DNA of 64,000 bases from Massilia alkalitolerans DSM 17462 (GCF_000427785.1 NZ_ATYR01000012.1:1-64000); one strand, 5' to 3'; counted from the stretch's first letter, positions 1 to 9,318 are shown. The notes: generated from the sequence alone by a model not told the origin. A program made the numbers and translations.

Positions 1-70
1 GGGCGCGGCATCCAACTGCTCGGACCCGAAGTGCCCCTCGGGTGAGTAATAAGCTCAGGTTGGATAATAC

Positions 71-181
71 AAGGGTGGGCGGGTCTCCCGCCCACGCGGT
101 GATCGTTTACGGCTCCGCTCTCGTACCGGATGATCTTGCTGTCAGCTATCACCGCGTGGGCAAGAAACTTGCCCACCCTAC
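71..181. repeat. Paired-hairpin dispersed element, copy A
   Basis: The outer arms AGGGTGGGC (72-80) and GCCCACCCT (171-179) are inverted. Each arm folds into its own hairpin. A second inverted pair, CACGCGGTGAT (93-103) and ATCACCGCGTG (148-158), brings the arms together, so the whole element can form a cruciform-like fold. Copies B (9324-9432) and C (50102-50197) share the GGGTGG/CCACCCTAC ends. The element ends 7 nt past the stop codon of the hydrolase gene. It encodes nothing evident; a REP-like or MITE-like origin is inferred. Confidence 0.8.
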
Positions 182-188
182 GAAAAAC

Positions 189-2144
189 TCACTGCGCCGG
201 CATCACCATCAACTGCAGGCCCGACGCCGCGCCCGGCGCGCGGTAGACACGCTGGGTCGCCTTCTTGAAATCTTCCGGCTTGGCCTTCGGGATGTGGGTG
301 AAGGTCTGCGGGTTCAGGTCGACCAGCGGGAACCACGAGCTCTGCACCTGCACCATGATGCGGTGGCCGCGTCGGAAGGTGTGGTTCACCTCGCCGATGT
401 CGAAGCTGATCGCTTCCTGCTTGCCCGGGGTGAAAGGTTCGGGCTTCTCGAAGCTGTTGCGGAACTTGCCGCGCAGCGGATTGCCGCGCACCAGCTGCTG
501 GTAGCCGCCCAGGTTCAGGCTCGGCGGCGCGACGTCGTTGCCCTTGCGTTCGACGGCCGGGGTCGGGTACTCGCTCGGGTAGACGTCGATCAGCTTGACC
601 ACCCAGTCGGCATCCGTGCCGGTGGTCGACACGAACAGCTTCGGCACCACGGAACCGACCACCGTCACGTCTTCTTCCAGCACCTCGCTCTGGTACACCA
701 GCACGTCGAGACGGGTGGCGGCGAAGCGCTGGTCCGACACCATGTACTCGCGCGGCACGCCCGTGGCCGGGTAGCCGATGAAGGGGACCGGCTTCTTCGG
801 GTCGGCCACGTATTCGTCGTAGCCGGCGCTTGAAGCGGCCGGCTGCTGCCAGCCCAGCGTGCCGCTCGGGCCGAAGTACAGGGTGCGCGCCCTGGCGGGC
901 GCCGGCGGCCAGGCGGCGTAGCTGCGCCAGACGTTGGTGCCGGTCTCGAAGGCCGTCACGGCGGGCAAGGCGCGCGCCGGCTTCACGCCCTTCAGGTGCT
1001 GCTCGAAGAAGGGGAACTGGATCTCGCGGCGGAAGTATTCGCTGGTCTTGGCGTCGAAATTCACGTGGCCGAGGCGCGCGCCGTCGCTGCGCGCCCAGCC
1101 GCCGTGCACCCAGGGTCCCATCACCAGCGCGTTCGGCGTGCCGGGATTGTATTTGCCGACCGCCTTGTAGATCGCGAACGGCCCGGCCGGGTCTTCCGCA
1201 TCGAACCAGCCGCCCACCGTCAGCACCGCCGCCTTGACGTTCTTCATGTGCGGGGTGATGGCGCGCGAGCGCCAGAATTCGTCGTAGGTGTCGTGCACGA
1301 TGGTCGGCTCGAGCAGCTCGCGCTGCTCGGCGCTCATGGTGGCGAGGATGTTCTCCATCGTCAGGCGCTTCAGGAAGAAGTCGTAGGCATCGGCCTCGCC
1401 GTAGGCGAAGCGCGAACGCTCCTTGTTGCCCGTGGTCGGGTTCTGCTGCGGCAGGAAGGACGAATAAAAATCGAAGTTCGCCGACAGCATGAAGGCGCCG
1501 CCATGGTAGGAGTCGTCGCCCATGTACAGGTCGGCGATCGGCGCCTGCGGCGAAGCGGCCTTGATGGCCGGGTGCGAGTCGATGATGCTGGCCGCCGTGT
1601 AGAAGCCCGGGTAGCTGATGCCCCAGATGCCGACCCGGCCGTTGTTGTTCGGGACGTGCTTGAGCAGCCATTCGACGGTGTCGTGCATGTCCTCGCTTTC
1701 CTGGCCCTCCCCTTTGGCGCGCTTGGCCTTGGCATGCGGCGTCATCTCCTGCCAGCTGCCTTCCGACATGTAGCGGCCGCGCACGTCCTGGGTCACGAAG
1801 ATGTAGCCGGAGTCCTCCAGCTCGCGCGAGGGGCTGAGCGCCTCGGGGAACCAGTCCACGCCGTAGCGCTGCTCGCCCTGCGCGTAGACGCCCGCGCTGT
1901 AGGGCGTGCGCTGCATCAGGAAGGGATAGGGTTTCGAGCTGTCCTTCGGCACGTACACGGTGGTGAACAGCTTGATGCCGTCGCGCATCGGGATGCGGTA
2001 TTCGTACTTGGTGTAGGCCTCGCGCGGGTTGCGCTTTTGTGCCGGTGCATCGGCATGTGCTGCGGCCTGGCTGCTGGCCTGCGCGCTTGCGCTGCAGGCC
2101 AGCATCACGCCCAATGCGAGGGCGGACAAGGGACGACGGATCAT
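189..2144 (-). CDS. CocE/NonD family hydrolase (peptidase S15 fold), secreted
   Basis: This 651-residue protein starts with a clear Sec signal peptide (hydrophobic stretch ending in CSASAQA near residue 22). The X-Pro dipeptidyl-peptidase alpha/beta-hydrolase domain follows, with the nucleophile motif GISYPG (Ser about 177) and a GPWVHGGW segment typical of the catalytic-His region. The C-terminal third matches the beta-rich domain of CocE-type enzymes. Members cleave acyl or amide bonds (glutaryl-7-ACA acylase, cocaine esterase, X-Pro peptidases); the substrate cannot be told from sequence. Export to the periplasm or outside is inferred. It is last in a minus-strand run, followed by repeat copy A. 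Confidence 0.9.
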   Translation of the reverse strand: MIRRPLSALALGVMLACSASAQASSQAAAHADAPAQKRNPREAYTKYEYRIPMRDGIKLFTTVYVPKDSSKPYPFLMQRTPYSAGVYAQGEQRYGVDWFPEALSPSRELEDSGYIFVTQDVRGRYMSEGSWQEMTPHAKAKRAKGEGQESEDMHDTVEWLLKHVPNNNGRVGIWGISYPGFYTAASIIDSHPAIKAASPQAPIADLYMGDDSYHGGAFMLSANFDFYSSFLPQQNPTTGNKERSRFAYGEADAYDFFLKRLTMENILATMSAEQRELLEPTIVHDTYDEFWRSRAITPHMKNVKAAVLTVGGWFDAEDPAGPFAIYKAVGKYNPGTPNALVMGPWVHGGWARSDGARLGHVNFDAKTSEYFRREIQFPFFEQHLKGVKPARALPAVTAFETGTNVWRSYAAWPPAPARARTLYFGPSGTLGWQQPAASSAGYDEYVADPKKPVPFIGYPATGVPREYMVSDQRFAATRLDVLVYQSEVLEEDVTVVGSVVPKLFVSTTGTDADWVVKLIDVYPSEYPTPAVERKGNDVAPPSLNLGGYQQLVRGNPLRGKFRNSFEKPEPFTPGKQEAISFDIGEVNHTFRRGHRIMVQVQSSWFPLVDLNPQTFTHIPKAKPEDFKKATQRVYRAPGAASGLQLMVMPAQ

Positions 2145-2216
2145 GGCTTCTTTCGAATTCGGGACAAGGAACGCCAGTGTAATCCGTTTCCTTTGAGAAT
2201 TGCTATTCCTGCACGA

Positions 2217-3656
2217 TCACCGTGGCTGGGGCACGGCCAACCCATGCCGGTCGATGGTGCCGCGCACCCGCTCGCGCACGAAATTGATGTGGCTGCGCAG
2301 GCGGTACAGCTCTTCCGCGTAGGCAAGCGGGATCGAGATGTGGTTGACGCGCTCCTCGATGTCGTCGAGGCGCAGCAGCAAGCCTTCGCGCGCGGCCTCC
2401 CGCTCGTCAGGCGCGCTCACTTCGCGTTCGCCTTCCAGCTCCTGTTCCACCTTGCGCAGTTCGCCGTACCAGCGGTACACGCGCGAACGCACCCGCCACA
2501 CATAGATCGGCGGGACGATCTTCGACAGCGGGATCAGGAGCGCCGCCAGCGCCACCGCGACCACCCACAGGCGTTCGAACAGGTTGGCGAGCCAGAAGCG
2601 CAGGTAGCGCTGCAAGAAAGGCGGGCCATCGCGGTAATAGCGCTCCGCTTCGCGCGCCACCGGAATCTCGGTGTACTTCGGCGAGGGGAACTGGCCCTGC
2701 TGCTGGAACCAGCCCGCCTTGCCGTGGATCTCGCCGGCCGACTTCACCAAGATGCCCACCAGAGCCGGGTGCAGGTCCTCCCTCGCCACCAGGGTAGCGG
2801 TGGGGGCGATCAGGTGGTAGTCCTGGGCCGGGATGTCGCGCCCGAGGTCGACGATCCCGCGCGGCAGCACCACGTGCGTGAGGAAAGGCAGGCGGCGCGT
2901 GTAGGCGTCGGCCTGGCTGAAGTTGAACAGCCGGATGCCCGGGGTCTGCAGCAGCATCTGGATCAGGGGCGCTTCCGGCGCGGAGCTGAACACCAGGCCG
3001 TCGATCTTCCCGGCCAGCAGCTCCACCGTGGCCGGCGTGTTCTCCAGCGCGCCGATCTGCAGTTCGCTCGGTGCAATGCCGTTCGCGTCCAGCACCTGGC
3101 GGAACAGGCGCGGCACGCCGGTGCCTTCCGGCCCAAGGTTGATGCGTTTTCCCTTCAGGTCGGTCAGGTGGGTGACCTTGGCGCCTTCGCGCAGGAACAG
3201 CCACACCGGTTCGGTGAACAGGCTGCCCAGCGACACCAGGCCCGTCGTGTCCACCTGAGGCTCGGCCTGTCCGTTCTCGGTGGAGCCGCTTTGCACGAAG
3301 GCCACGTCCACCTTGCCCTCGATGAGGCGCTGCAGGTTCTCGTAGGAGCCCAGCGAAGGCTGGAGGCTCAGCTCGATCTCGTCGCGCGCCAGCCGGGCGG
3401 CGTACTGGCGGCCGAATTCCTGGTAGGCGCTGTTGAACTGGCCGGTGGCCATTGAGAATTGGCGCGGCGGCGCCGGGTCGACCCAGATATAGGCCAGCAC
3501 GGCGACCGCGACCACCGCCAGCAGGGTCGGCCCGCTGGCGACCAGCAGGTCGCGCAGGGACACGATGCTGAACTGCCGCACCCGCGTCATGGCGCGTTTG
3601 AGCGCGCCACGCTTTACCTCACCGGATGTGCCAGACTGCCCGTTCAACGGACGCAC
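2217..3656 (-). CDS. TAXI-family solute-binding protein with membrane anchors
   Basis: The 479-residue protein has an N-terminal transmembrane segment (about residues 40-58), then a TAXI/NMT1-like periplasmic binding domain (FSMATGQFNSAYQEFG, later VDVAFVQSG and the GPEGTG loop). A second membrane segment (about 367-385) is followed by a charged, probably coiled-coil cytoplasmic tail of about 90 residues. Classical TAXI proteins are free periplasmic receptors of TRAP transporters, but no TRAP membrane subunit lies nearby, so a tethered receptor or sensor role is possible. The start overlaps the upstream penicillin-binding protein gene by 13 nt; an internal ATG at 3590 is an alternative start. 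The ligand is unknown. Confidence 0.8.
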   Translation of the reverse strand: MRPLNGQSGTSGEVKRGALKRAMTRVRQFSIVSLRDLLVASGPTLLAVVAVAVLAYIWVDPAPPRQFSMATGQFNSAYQEFGRQYAARLARDEIELSLQPSLGSYENLQRLIEGKVDVAFVQSGSTENGQAEPQVDTTGLVSLGSLFTEPVWLFLREGAKVTHLTDLKGKRINLGPEGTGVPRLFRQVLDANGIAPSELQIGALENTPATVELLAGKIDGLVFSSAPEAPLIQMLLQTPGIRLFNFSQADAYTRRLPFLTHVVLPRGIVDLGRDIPAQDYHLIAPTATLVAREDLHPALVGILVKSAGEIHGKAGWFQQQGQFPSPKYTEIPVAREAERYYRDGPPFLQRYLRFWLANLFERLWVVAVALAALLIPLSKIVPPIYVWRVRSRVYRWYGELRKVEQELEGEREVSAPDEREAAREGLLLRLDDIEERVNHISIPLAYAEELYRLRSHINFVRERVRGTIDRHGLAVPQPR

Positions 3657-6600
3657 TGGCGCTGGGCGGCGATGCTGCCCGCAGGCGGCTCGATCATCGG
3701 CATCAGGCTCGGCGCCAGGTTGGACAGCAGCTGCACCGGCAGCGCGCTGGTGAAGTCATAGTTGCCGGACTGCGGGCCGTGCACGTAGGCGGTCATGCTG
3801 CCGAAGTAGCGCTCGCCGATGTTGAAGACAAAGGTCGCCGAGCGGTTCACGAAGCGCGATTCGATCACGCGCCCGCCCCTGGCATAGGTCTCGAAGCGCT
3901 GGTCGCCGGTGCCGGTCTTGCCGCCCACGGCGATCACGCTGCCGTCGGACTGGACGAAGGAGGTCTTGACGCGCTTGGCGGTGCCGTCGGTGACCACGCC
4001 CTGGATCGCGTCCGCAACCACGCGCGCCACTTCCGGCGCCAGCACCTGCTCCTTGCCGCCGCCCTTGGTGCGCTTGACCAGGGTCTCGTACGGGGTGTCC
4101 TTGGCGAAGTGCAGCGAGTCGATGCGCTCGACAGGTTTACGCACGCCGCCGTTGACGATGATGCCCATCAGTTCGGCCAGCGAGGCCGGACGGTCGGCCG
4201 AGGCGCCCAGCGTGGTCGCGTAGGACGGCACCAGCGAATCGAACGGGTAGCCCATCTTCTTCCACTGCGCATGGATCTTCAGGAAGGCCTCGACCTCGAT
4301 CAGCCCGGCGATGCGCTTGTCCTGGGCATGCTTGCGGTGGGTCTTGAACAGCCAGGAATAGACTTCCTGGCGTTCCTTGACGCTGGCGTTGGTCACTTCG
4401 GTCCAGCCGGCCTTCGGGTGGGTGATCAGGTAGCCCGCCAGCCACAGCTCGAGCGGATGCACTGAAGCCACGTAGCCGCGGTCGGCCAGCGTCATGTTCT
4501 TCGGATCGTACATCTCGTACATCTTCGGAATGCGGTCCGGATCCATGTCGTGCGAATCCGGCAGCGATTTGTCGATGAAGTTGCCGAACTGCGCCATCGT
4601 GGCGCCCGGGAACACGGTGCGGTGGGCCGCGGCCAGTTTCGAGGCCAGCGGACGCACGCCCGAGAACAGCAGCGCTTCGACCTCTTGCGGGGTCTTGCCC
4701 TTGTACTTGTTCCAGAACTTGGCCAGGAACACCTTGCCCTCGTTGTCGGCGAAGCGCGCCAGGTACATCTGGCGGCGCGGGTCGTCGGCATCGGCCAGCA
4801 GCTGGGCCGAGGAGCCCGGCAGCTGGAACATGTAGTAGCGCACCACGTCGCGCATCATGCGCACGAAGACCAGGTTGGTCGAACTGCGCAGCGCTTCGGT
4901 GACCGTCATGATCTTGCTGTTGTCCAGCTTGCTGAAGTTGCCGAAGGTGTGCAGGCCGCCGCCGGTGAAGAAGGATTCGCCCGGATTGGCCGAGTACTTG
5001 CGCTCCATCGCCGCCGCCAGCATCGGCTTGAGGCCGCGGTCGGCGCCGCGCGGCAGCGTGCGGAAGTATTCCAGCGCCCATTGCGACATGCGGTCCTTGG
5101 CGTCGACTTCCACGCCCATCAGGCCGATCTCGTCCATCGGCTCGAAACGCTTGTGCAGCTGGTCGACGATGTCGAGGTAGGTCACCAGGGTGCGCAGCTT
5201 GGCGGTGGAGCCCAGATCGAGCTTGGCGCCTTCGTTGATGTCGAGCGGCTGGTCGTAGTTATCGGTCTGGACCCGCAGGTAGTTCACGTGCTCGCCGCGC
5301 TCCATCAGGGTGAAGCTGTACACCACCTGGGCCGGGTCGCCGTTGCCGAGCATGCCCTTGCCGGTCAGGCCGGCTTCTTTCGCGTGTTCGGCGTCGGACA
5401 GCTTGCGCAGCACGTCGGTGACGGCCTGCTGCACCCCTGCATCGAGGGTGGAGACCACCGACAGGTCGAGGCGGTCGAGGTTGTACAGGCGCGAGTCGCC
5501 CACCAGGTAACCGAGGTGGTTGCGCACCGCGTTGGCGGCCTTGCGCGAGACGAAGGCGTCGGCGCCCGGCGGGGCCACTCCCGAGCCCTGGGCCGGATGC
5601 AGCGCCACTTTCAGCGCGGCGTCGCGCAGCTGCGGCGAGATCACGCCGGCCTGCGCCAGCACGCGCAGGTGGCTGTTGGTGAGGGTTTCGAGGTCATGCT
5701 CGCCGGCGCCCAGGTAGTAGGCCGGGCGGCGCTGCGCGATCATCAGCGACAGCGCTTCCTTGTAGGCGGTGACGGCATCCTGGCTGTTCATCGGGCCGCG
5801 CAGCATGGCGCTGGTCTTGTCGAAGTCGCGTCCGTACCAGACCCACATGCCGTCGCCGATGCCGTTGACTTCGCCGTAGCCCGGCTTGGCCGACAGCGGC
5901 ACGGTGTTCAGGTAATCGAGCACGATCTGGCGCCGCGCCCTGGTGGTGTCTTCGCCGTCCTGGTAGGCGCGCAGCGTGGCCGAGGCCATCTGGATCATCT
6001 TGTCCTGCAGCGAACCGGTACGCCCTTCCGGCGAATGGCGGTACTTCTCGATCTGGGTCGCGAGCGTGGAGCCGCCGGCGACGCGCCCGCCGCCGCCCAG
6101 GCCGACGCTGCTCAGGGTCTTGTCGAACACCGCTTTCGAAAAGCGGTCCCATTCGACCGCCGGGTTGCGGTGCGGGTAGGCCGGGTCGAGCAGCTCGCGG
6201 TTCTCGATGAACAGCAGGCTTTGCACCAGCAGCGAAGGCGCGTCCTCGAACTTGTGGTAGAAGCGTTCCGGGAAGCGCGAGGCGAACAGCGGCTGCGCGC
6301 GGCAGTCGAGGATCTCGAGGCCGACCTTGGTCTTCTCGTGGTAGGTGGCGTACAGGCCGCGGTCGGCGAATTCGACCATCCTGGGCGACATGCGGGCCTG
6401 GGCCTCGATGTGGTAACCGCGCGACTGCAGCTTTTCCAGGTAGGCCGGCATGCCGGCATAGCCCAGGCGGGTGTCGAAGGGGCTGGCGGCCGGGAAGCGG
6501 ATCGCGGGGCTCGGCCCCTTCTCCATGCGGTAGCTCAGGTCGTCGGCCATCTCGGCGAAGATCTTCGCCTGCAGGCGCGAGCTGCGTATCTCGAGCGCGC

Positions 6601-6916
6601 CCCAGCCGCCCAGCAGCACCAGCAGGATCAGGAGGGCAAGGTAGAACCAGGGCTTCCAGCGGCGCTTGCGCGGCGCCGGCTCGGGCGATCCTTCGGGGGC
6701 GCCTTGCGGCCCTTCGGGCGGCGGCAAGGGCGCGCTGCCGGGCGCACCGCCGCCTGCCGCCAGGTGCGGATAGGCTTCGTACAGGGGAACATCGTTACCG
6801 CCCGCGGACGCGAGTACGGGAGCGCCGCCGGCCATGGCCTGGGCAGTTCGCCGCAGCCACTCGCCTAACGCGCGTATGACATTACTGGGCCGCTCGATGC
6901 GGCGAATACTTTCCAT
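3644..6916 (-). CDS. Bifunctional class A penicillin-binding protein (GT51 + transpeptidase)
   Basis: The 1090-residue protein has a proline-rich cytoplasmic N-terminus, one transmembrane helix (about residues 91-109), a GT51 transglycosylase domain (FIENREL with Glu about 238; GGSTLATQIEKY) and a penicillin-binding transpeptidase domain with SxxK as STAK (Ser about 570), SSTN and KTGTG (Lys about 1000). It would polymerise and crosslink peptidoglycan. It is longer than E. coli PBP1a/1b, and the first GT51 motif is atypical (ENRELLDPAYPH rather than EDxxFxxHxG). The TAXI gene overlaps its 3' end, suggesting co-translation. The exact PBP class name is uncertain. Confidence 0.88.
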   Translation of the reverse strand: MESIRRIERPSNVIRALGEWLRRTAQAMAGGAPVLASAGGNDVPLYEAYPHLAAGGGAPGSAPLPPPEGPQGAPEGSPEPAPRKRRWKPWFYLALLILLVLLGGWGALEIRSSRLQAKIFAEMADDLSYRMEKGPSPAIRFPAASPFDTRLGYAGMPAYLEKLQSRGYHIEAQARMSPRMVEFADRGLYATYHEKTKVGLEILDCRAQPLFASRFPERFYHKFEDAPSLLVQSLLFIENRELLDPAYPHRNPAVEWDRFSKAVFDKTLSSVGLGGGGRVAGGSTLATQIEKYRHSPEGRTGSLQDKMIQMASATLRAYQDGEDTTRARRQIVLDYLNTVPLSAKPGYGEVNGIGDGMWVWYGRDFDKTSAMLRGPMNSQDAVTAYKEALSLMIAQRRPAYYLGAGEHDLETLTNSHLRVLAQAGVISPQLRDAALKVALHPAQGSGVAPPGADAFVSRKAANAVRNHLGYLVGDSRLYNLDRLDLSVVSTLDAGVQQAVTDVLRKLSDAEHAKEAGLTGKGMLGNGDPAQVVYSFTLMERGEHVNYLRVQTDNYDQPLDINEGAKLDLGSTAKLRTLVTYLDIVDQLHKRFEPMDEIGLMGVEVDAKDRMSQWALEYFRTLPRGADRGLKPMLAAAMERKYSANPGESFFTGGGLHTFGNFSKLDNSKIMTVTEALRSSTNLVFVRMMRDVVRYYMFQLPGSSAQLLADADDPRRQMYLARFADNEGKVFLAKFWNKYKGKTPQEVEALLFSGVRPLASKLAAAHRTVFPGATMAQFGNFIDKSLPDSHDMDPDRIPKMYEMYDPKNMTLADRGYVASVHPLELWLAGYLITHPKAGWTEVTNASVKERQEVYSWLFKTHRKHAQDKRIAGLIEVEAFLKIHAQWKKMGYPFDSLVPSYATTLGASADRPASLAELMGIIVNGGVRKPVERIDSLHFAKDTPYETLVKRTKGGGKEQVLAPEVARVVADAIQGVVTDGTAKRVKTSFVQSDGSVIAVGGKTGTGDQRFETYARGGRVIESRFVNRSATFVFNIGERYFGSMTAYVHGPQSGNYDFTSALPVQLLSNLAPSLMPMIEPPAGSIAAQRQCVR

Positions 6917-7172
6917 GATGGCTCAACTGGTTCGAATCAATTCGTGCTCAATCCCTGCAACCTGCCCGCCATCCTTGCCCTGTTGTGTTCGAGTGATTGG
7001 GTCCTCGTCAGTCTGCAAAAATGCGCGGTGCAAACTCACTCAGGATTGCACCTCCACAGGTATCATTCCACCACATCAACACGAACCGCGCGAGAGCCGT
7101 TTAACAATTTTGATGCGCGCGATGTATTTTCGCAAAAAAACAACGGCTGAGTTATCAGGACGGCATGCAGTC

Positions 7173-7958
7173 CTACAAACACTGGAATTCAGCCCCGCGG
7201 CTCTGCAGTTCGGCCTGCATGGCAAGGAAGGCGGGCTCCACTTGCGCAGGCGCGCCCTTCACGCCCAGCTCGATGTGGCGCCGGGTGTGTGCGTCGCCCA
7301 CGCTGGGCAGGCTGAACACCCGCAGCCCGGGATGATTGCGTTCCAGCGCCTCCATCAGCGGGGTCAGCGAGGCCTCCGCTTGTTCATAAACGATCAGCGA
7401 GCGTTCCAGGTGGACACTGGCGTGAAATAAATGCGAATAATGGCTGTCGAGCACCCATTCGATCATGGGCCAGGCCATGACCGGGAAGCCGGGGACGAAG
7501 TGGTGGTCGCGCACACTGAACCCGGCGATGCGGTTGTAGGGATTCGGAATCAGGGCTGCTCCCTGTGGGAACTCGGCCATCTTCAGGCGCTGCAGGTTGT
7601 CGGGCGCCCCCAGGTCCGCTTCCAGGCCCGCCTCGCGCGCGGTCTCGCGAATGCGCTCCTCGATGTTCAGGCGCCCTTCCGGATGCAGCACCAGGGGCAG
7701 GCCGAGCGCCGCGGCCGCGCACTGGCGCGTGTGGTCGTCGGGCGTGGCGCCGATGCCGCCGCAGGAAAACACGAAGTCCCCGCCGGCAAAGCTGCGCCGC
7801 AGCAGGTCCGTCAGGCGGCCTGGATCGTCGCCCACGAACTCCGCCCAGGCCAGCTGCAGGCCGCGCGCGCCGAGCAGCTCCACCACTTTCGAAAAATGCT
7901 TGTCCTGGCGCCTGCCGGACAGGATCTCGTCACCGATGATGATCAGGCCGAATGCCAT
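7173..7958 (-). CDS. CinA-like / molybdopterin-binding domain protein (COG1058)
   Basis: A 261-residue single-domain protein starting MAFGLIIIGDEILSGRRQDKH, the hallmark of the MoaB/CinA N-terminal fold, with FSCGGIGATPDDHT as the ligand-binding loop. It lacks the C-terminal nicotinamide-nucleotide amidase domain of full CinA, so it is the stand-alone form. Stand-alone homologues are annotated as competence/damage-inducible or molybdopterin-binding proteins, and some CinA proteins are ADP-ribose pyrophosphatases; the activity here is unresolved. It lies 12 nt downstream of the EI24 gene and is probably cotranscribed. Confidence 0.85.
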   Translation of the reverse strand: MAFGLIIIGDEILSGRRQDKHFSKVVELLGARGLQLAWAEFVGDDPGRLTDLLRRSFAGGDFVFSCGGIGATPDDHTRQCAAAALGLPLVLHPEGRLNIEERIRETAREAGLEADLGAPDNLQRLKMAEFPQGAALIPNPYNRIAGFSVRDHHFVPGFPVMAWPMIEWVLDSHYSHLFHASVHLERSLIVYEQAEASLTPLMEALERNHPGLRVFSLPSVGDAHTRRHIELGVKGAPAQVEPAFLAMQAELQSRGAEFQCL

Positions 7959-7970
7959 GGAGTTCTCCTT

Positions 7971-8780
7971 TCAAGCCGTTACCGCGCCGGCGCGCATGTC
8001 TTCCAGCGCCCCCAGGCAGAAATACTGGAACCACAGCCCGGCGAACAGGAAGATCATGATGTACAGCCACAGCGACAGCATGGCCAGGATGGGAAACAGC
8101 ACGATCGAGAGCAGCGCCCCGCCCATCCAGGCGATGCCGGGCAAGGCGCCGGCCAGGCCGGATGCGAAGCCGATGCCCAACAGCGCGCCGCGGTGGCGCC
8201 GCATCAGTTCGTGCCGCTCCTCGCGGCTGGCATGCGCGGCCAGCGCGTCGTAGCTCATCACGCGCGAGGTCACCCAGGCCCACAGGCAGGCCTGCACCAG
8301 CCAGGCCAGCGGCGGCACCGCATACAGCGGCAGCGTGAACAGCCACAGTACCGCGAACACCGCGGTGCTGCCGAGGTTGATGGCGACGCTGCCGACGAAG
8401 GAACCGCCTTCCTTGCGCTCCAGCTTGGGGTACTGCTTGTTGCCGACGTGGCGCTCGATCGCCGGCATCGCGATCACGCCCATGAACAGCAGCGCAGATC
8501 CGATCATGAGGGGCAGCAGCAGCGCGATCGCCAGCAGCGGCACCACCATCACCTTGAGCATGCCCAGGCCGAGCATGGCCAGCATGTTGCCGCTGGTCTG
8601 GAACCAGCCGTAGTCCGCGAAGGTCCCCTGCAGCCAGTCCAGCAGCGGCTGCAGGCCGGTCCACAGCAGCGCGCCCCACAGCAGCAGCGACAGCACCAGC
8701 GGGGCGCCCGACAGCATCAGCATCCGGCGCGAGAACTGGGCGCGCAGCGCGCGCCGGTAGGCGGTGCCGACGCCCTTCAT
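7971..8780 (-). CDS. EI24-domain integral membrane protein
   Basis: The 269-residue protein has about five to six hydrophobic helices (near residues 24-42, 65-100, 128-165, 198-250) and the conserved LLPLMIGSALLFMGVIAMPAIERHV region of the EI24 (etoposide-induced 2.4 homologue) family, which also includes CysZ sulfate permeases. It is longer at the C-terminus than, and diverged from, E. coli CysZ, so a sulfate role is not claimed. It is the first gene of a two-gene unit with the CinA-like protein. A TAGAAT -10-like hexamer lies upstream on this strand, near 8860. Confidence 0.8.
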   Translation of the reverse strand: MKGVGTAYRRALRAQFSRRMLMLSGAPLVLSLLLWGALLWTGLQPLLDWLQGTFADYGWFQTSGNMLAMLGLGMLKVMVVPLLAIALLLPLMIGSALLFMGVIAMPAIERHVGNKQYPKLERKEGGSFVGSVAINLGSTAVFAVLWLFTLPLYAVPPLAWLVQACLWAWVTSRVMSYDALAAHASREERHELMRRHRGALLGIGFASGLAGALPGIAWMGGALLSIVLFPILAMLSLWLYIMIFLFAGLWFQYFCLGALEDMRAGAVTA

Positions 8781-8901
8781 GGGCGGGCCTTGCGGGTCGG
8801 ATGGACAACGGGCGGGCAGCGAGGCGGCATCGTGGCTCCTTGTTCTGAGTTCAATATCGCCATTCTACGCAAATGCGCGCAGGAGACCGGTGGGCTGGCG
8901 T

Positions 8902-8931
8902 TTGGCGCGGCCGGGGACGATGCACTACAAT
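8902..8931 (+). promoter_or_regulatory. Sigma-70-like promoter for the FKBP gene
   Basis: TTGGCG (8902-8907) and TACAAT (8926-8931) are separated by 18 nt. Transcription would start near 8938, about 24 nt before the ATG at 8962. The call rests on motif match only. Confidence 0.5.
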
Positions 8932-8961
8932 CGCCGTTCAACTTGAACAACAGGGAAAACC

Positions 8962-9318
8962 ATGTCCACCAATACCACTGATTCCGGCCTGCAATACGAA
9001 GACACCGTCGTCGGCAGCGGCGACGAGGCGAAAGCCGGCCAGTACGTCACCGTCCACTACACCGGCTGGCTGCGCAACGACGACGGCAGCCAGGGCGCCA
9101 AGTTCGATTCGAGCAAGGACCGCAACGACCCGTTCCAGTTCGCGCTGGGCGCCGGCCACGTGATCCGCGGCTGGGACGAAGGCGTGCAGGGCATGAAGGT
9201 CGGCGGCCAGCGCCGCCTGACCATCCCGGCCAGCCTGGGCTACGGCGCGCGCGGCGCCGGCGGCGTGATTCCGCCGAACGCGACGCTGATCTTCGACGTC
9301 GAGCTGCTGGCTGTCTAA
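8962..9318 (+). CDS. FKBP-type peptidyl-prolyl cis-trans isomerase
   Basis: The 118-residue protein is a single FKBP domain without a signal peptide, so it is cytoplasmic. Conserved active-site segments include VTVHYTGWL, FDSSKDR, FQFALGAGHVIRGWDEG and the C-terminal IPPNATLIFDVELL. It accelerates proline isomerisation in protein folding. The ATG follows an AACAGGGAAAACC leader with a fair ribosome site. It is monocistronic; repeat copy B starts 5 nt past its stop and may act as its 3' end structure. Confidence 0.95.
   Translation: MSTNTTDSGLQYEDTVVGSGDEAKAGQYVTVHYTGWLRNDDGSQGAKFDSSKDRNDPFQFALGAGHVIRGWDEGVQGMKVGGQRRLTIPASLGYGARGAGGVIPPNATLIFDVELLAV

Noticed and set aside
996..3455. Long open frame on the plus strand opposite the hydrolase and TAXI genes
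   Set aside because: It runs antisense to two well-supported genes, has Arg/His/Gly-rich composition and no recognisable domain; high GC leaves such frames open.
7131..7172. Terminator after the CinA-like gene
   Set aside because: The stem (AGGAC/GTCCT) is only 5 bp and the T-run is 13 nt further on, too far for an intrinsic terminator.
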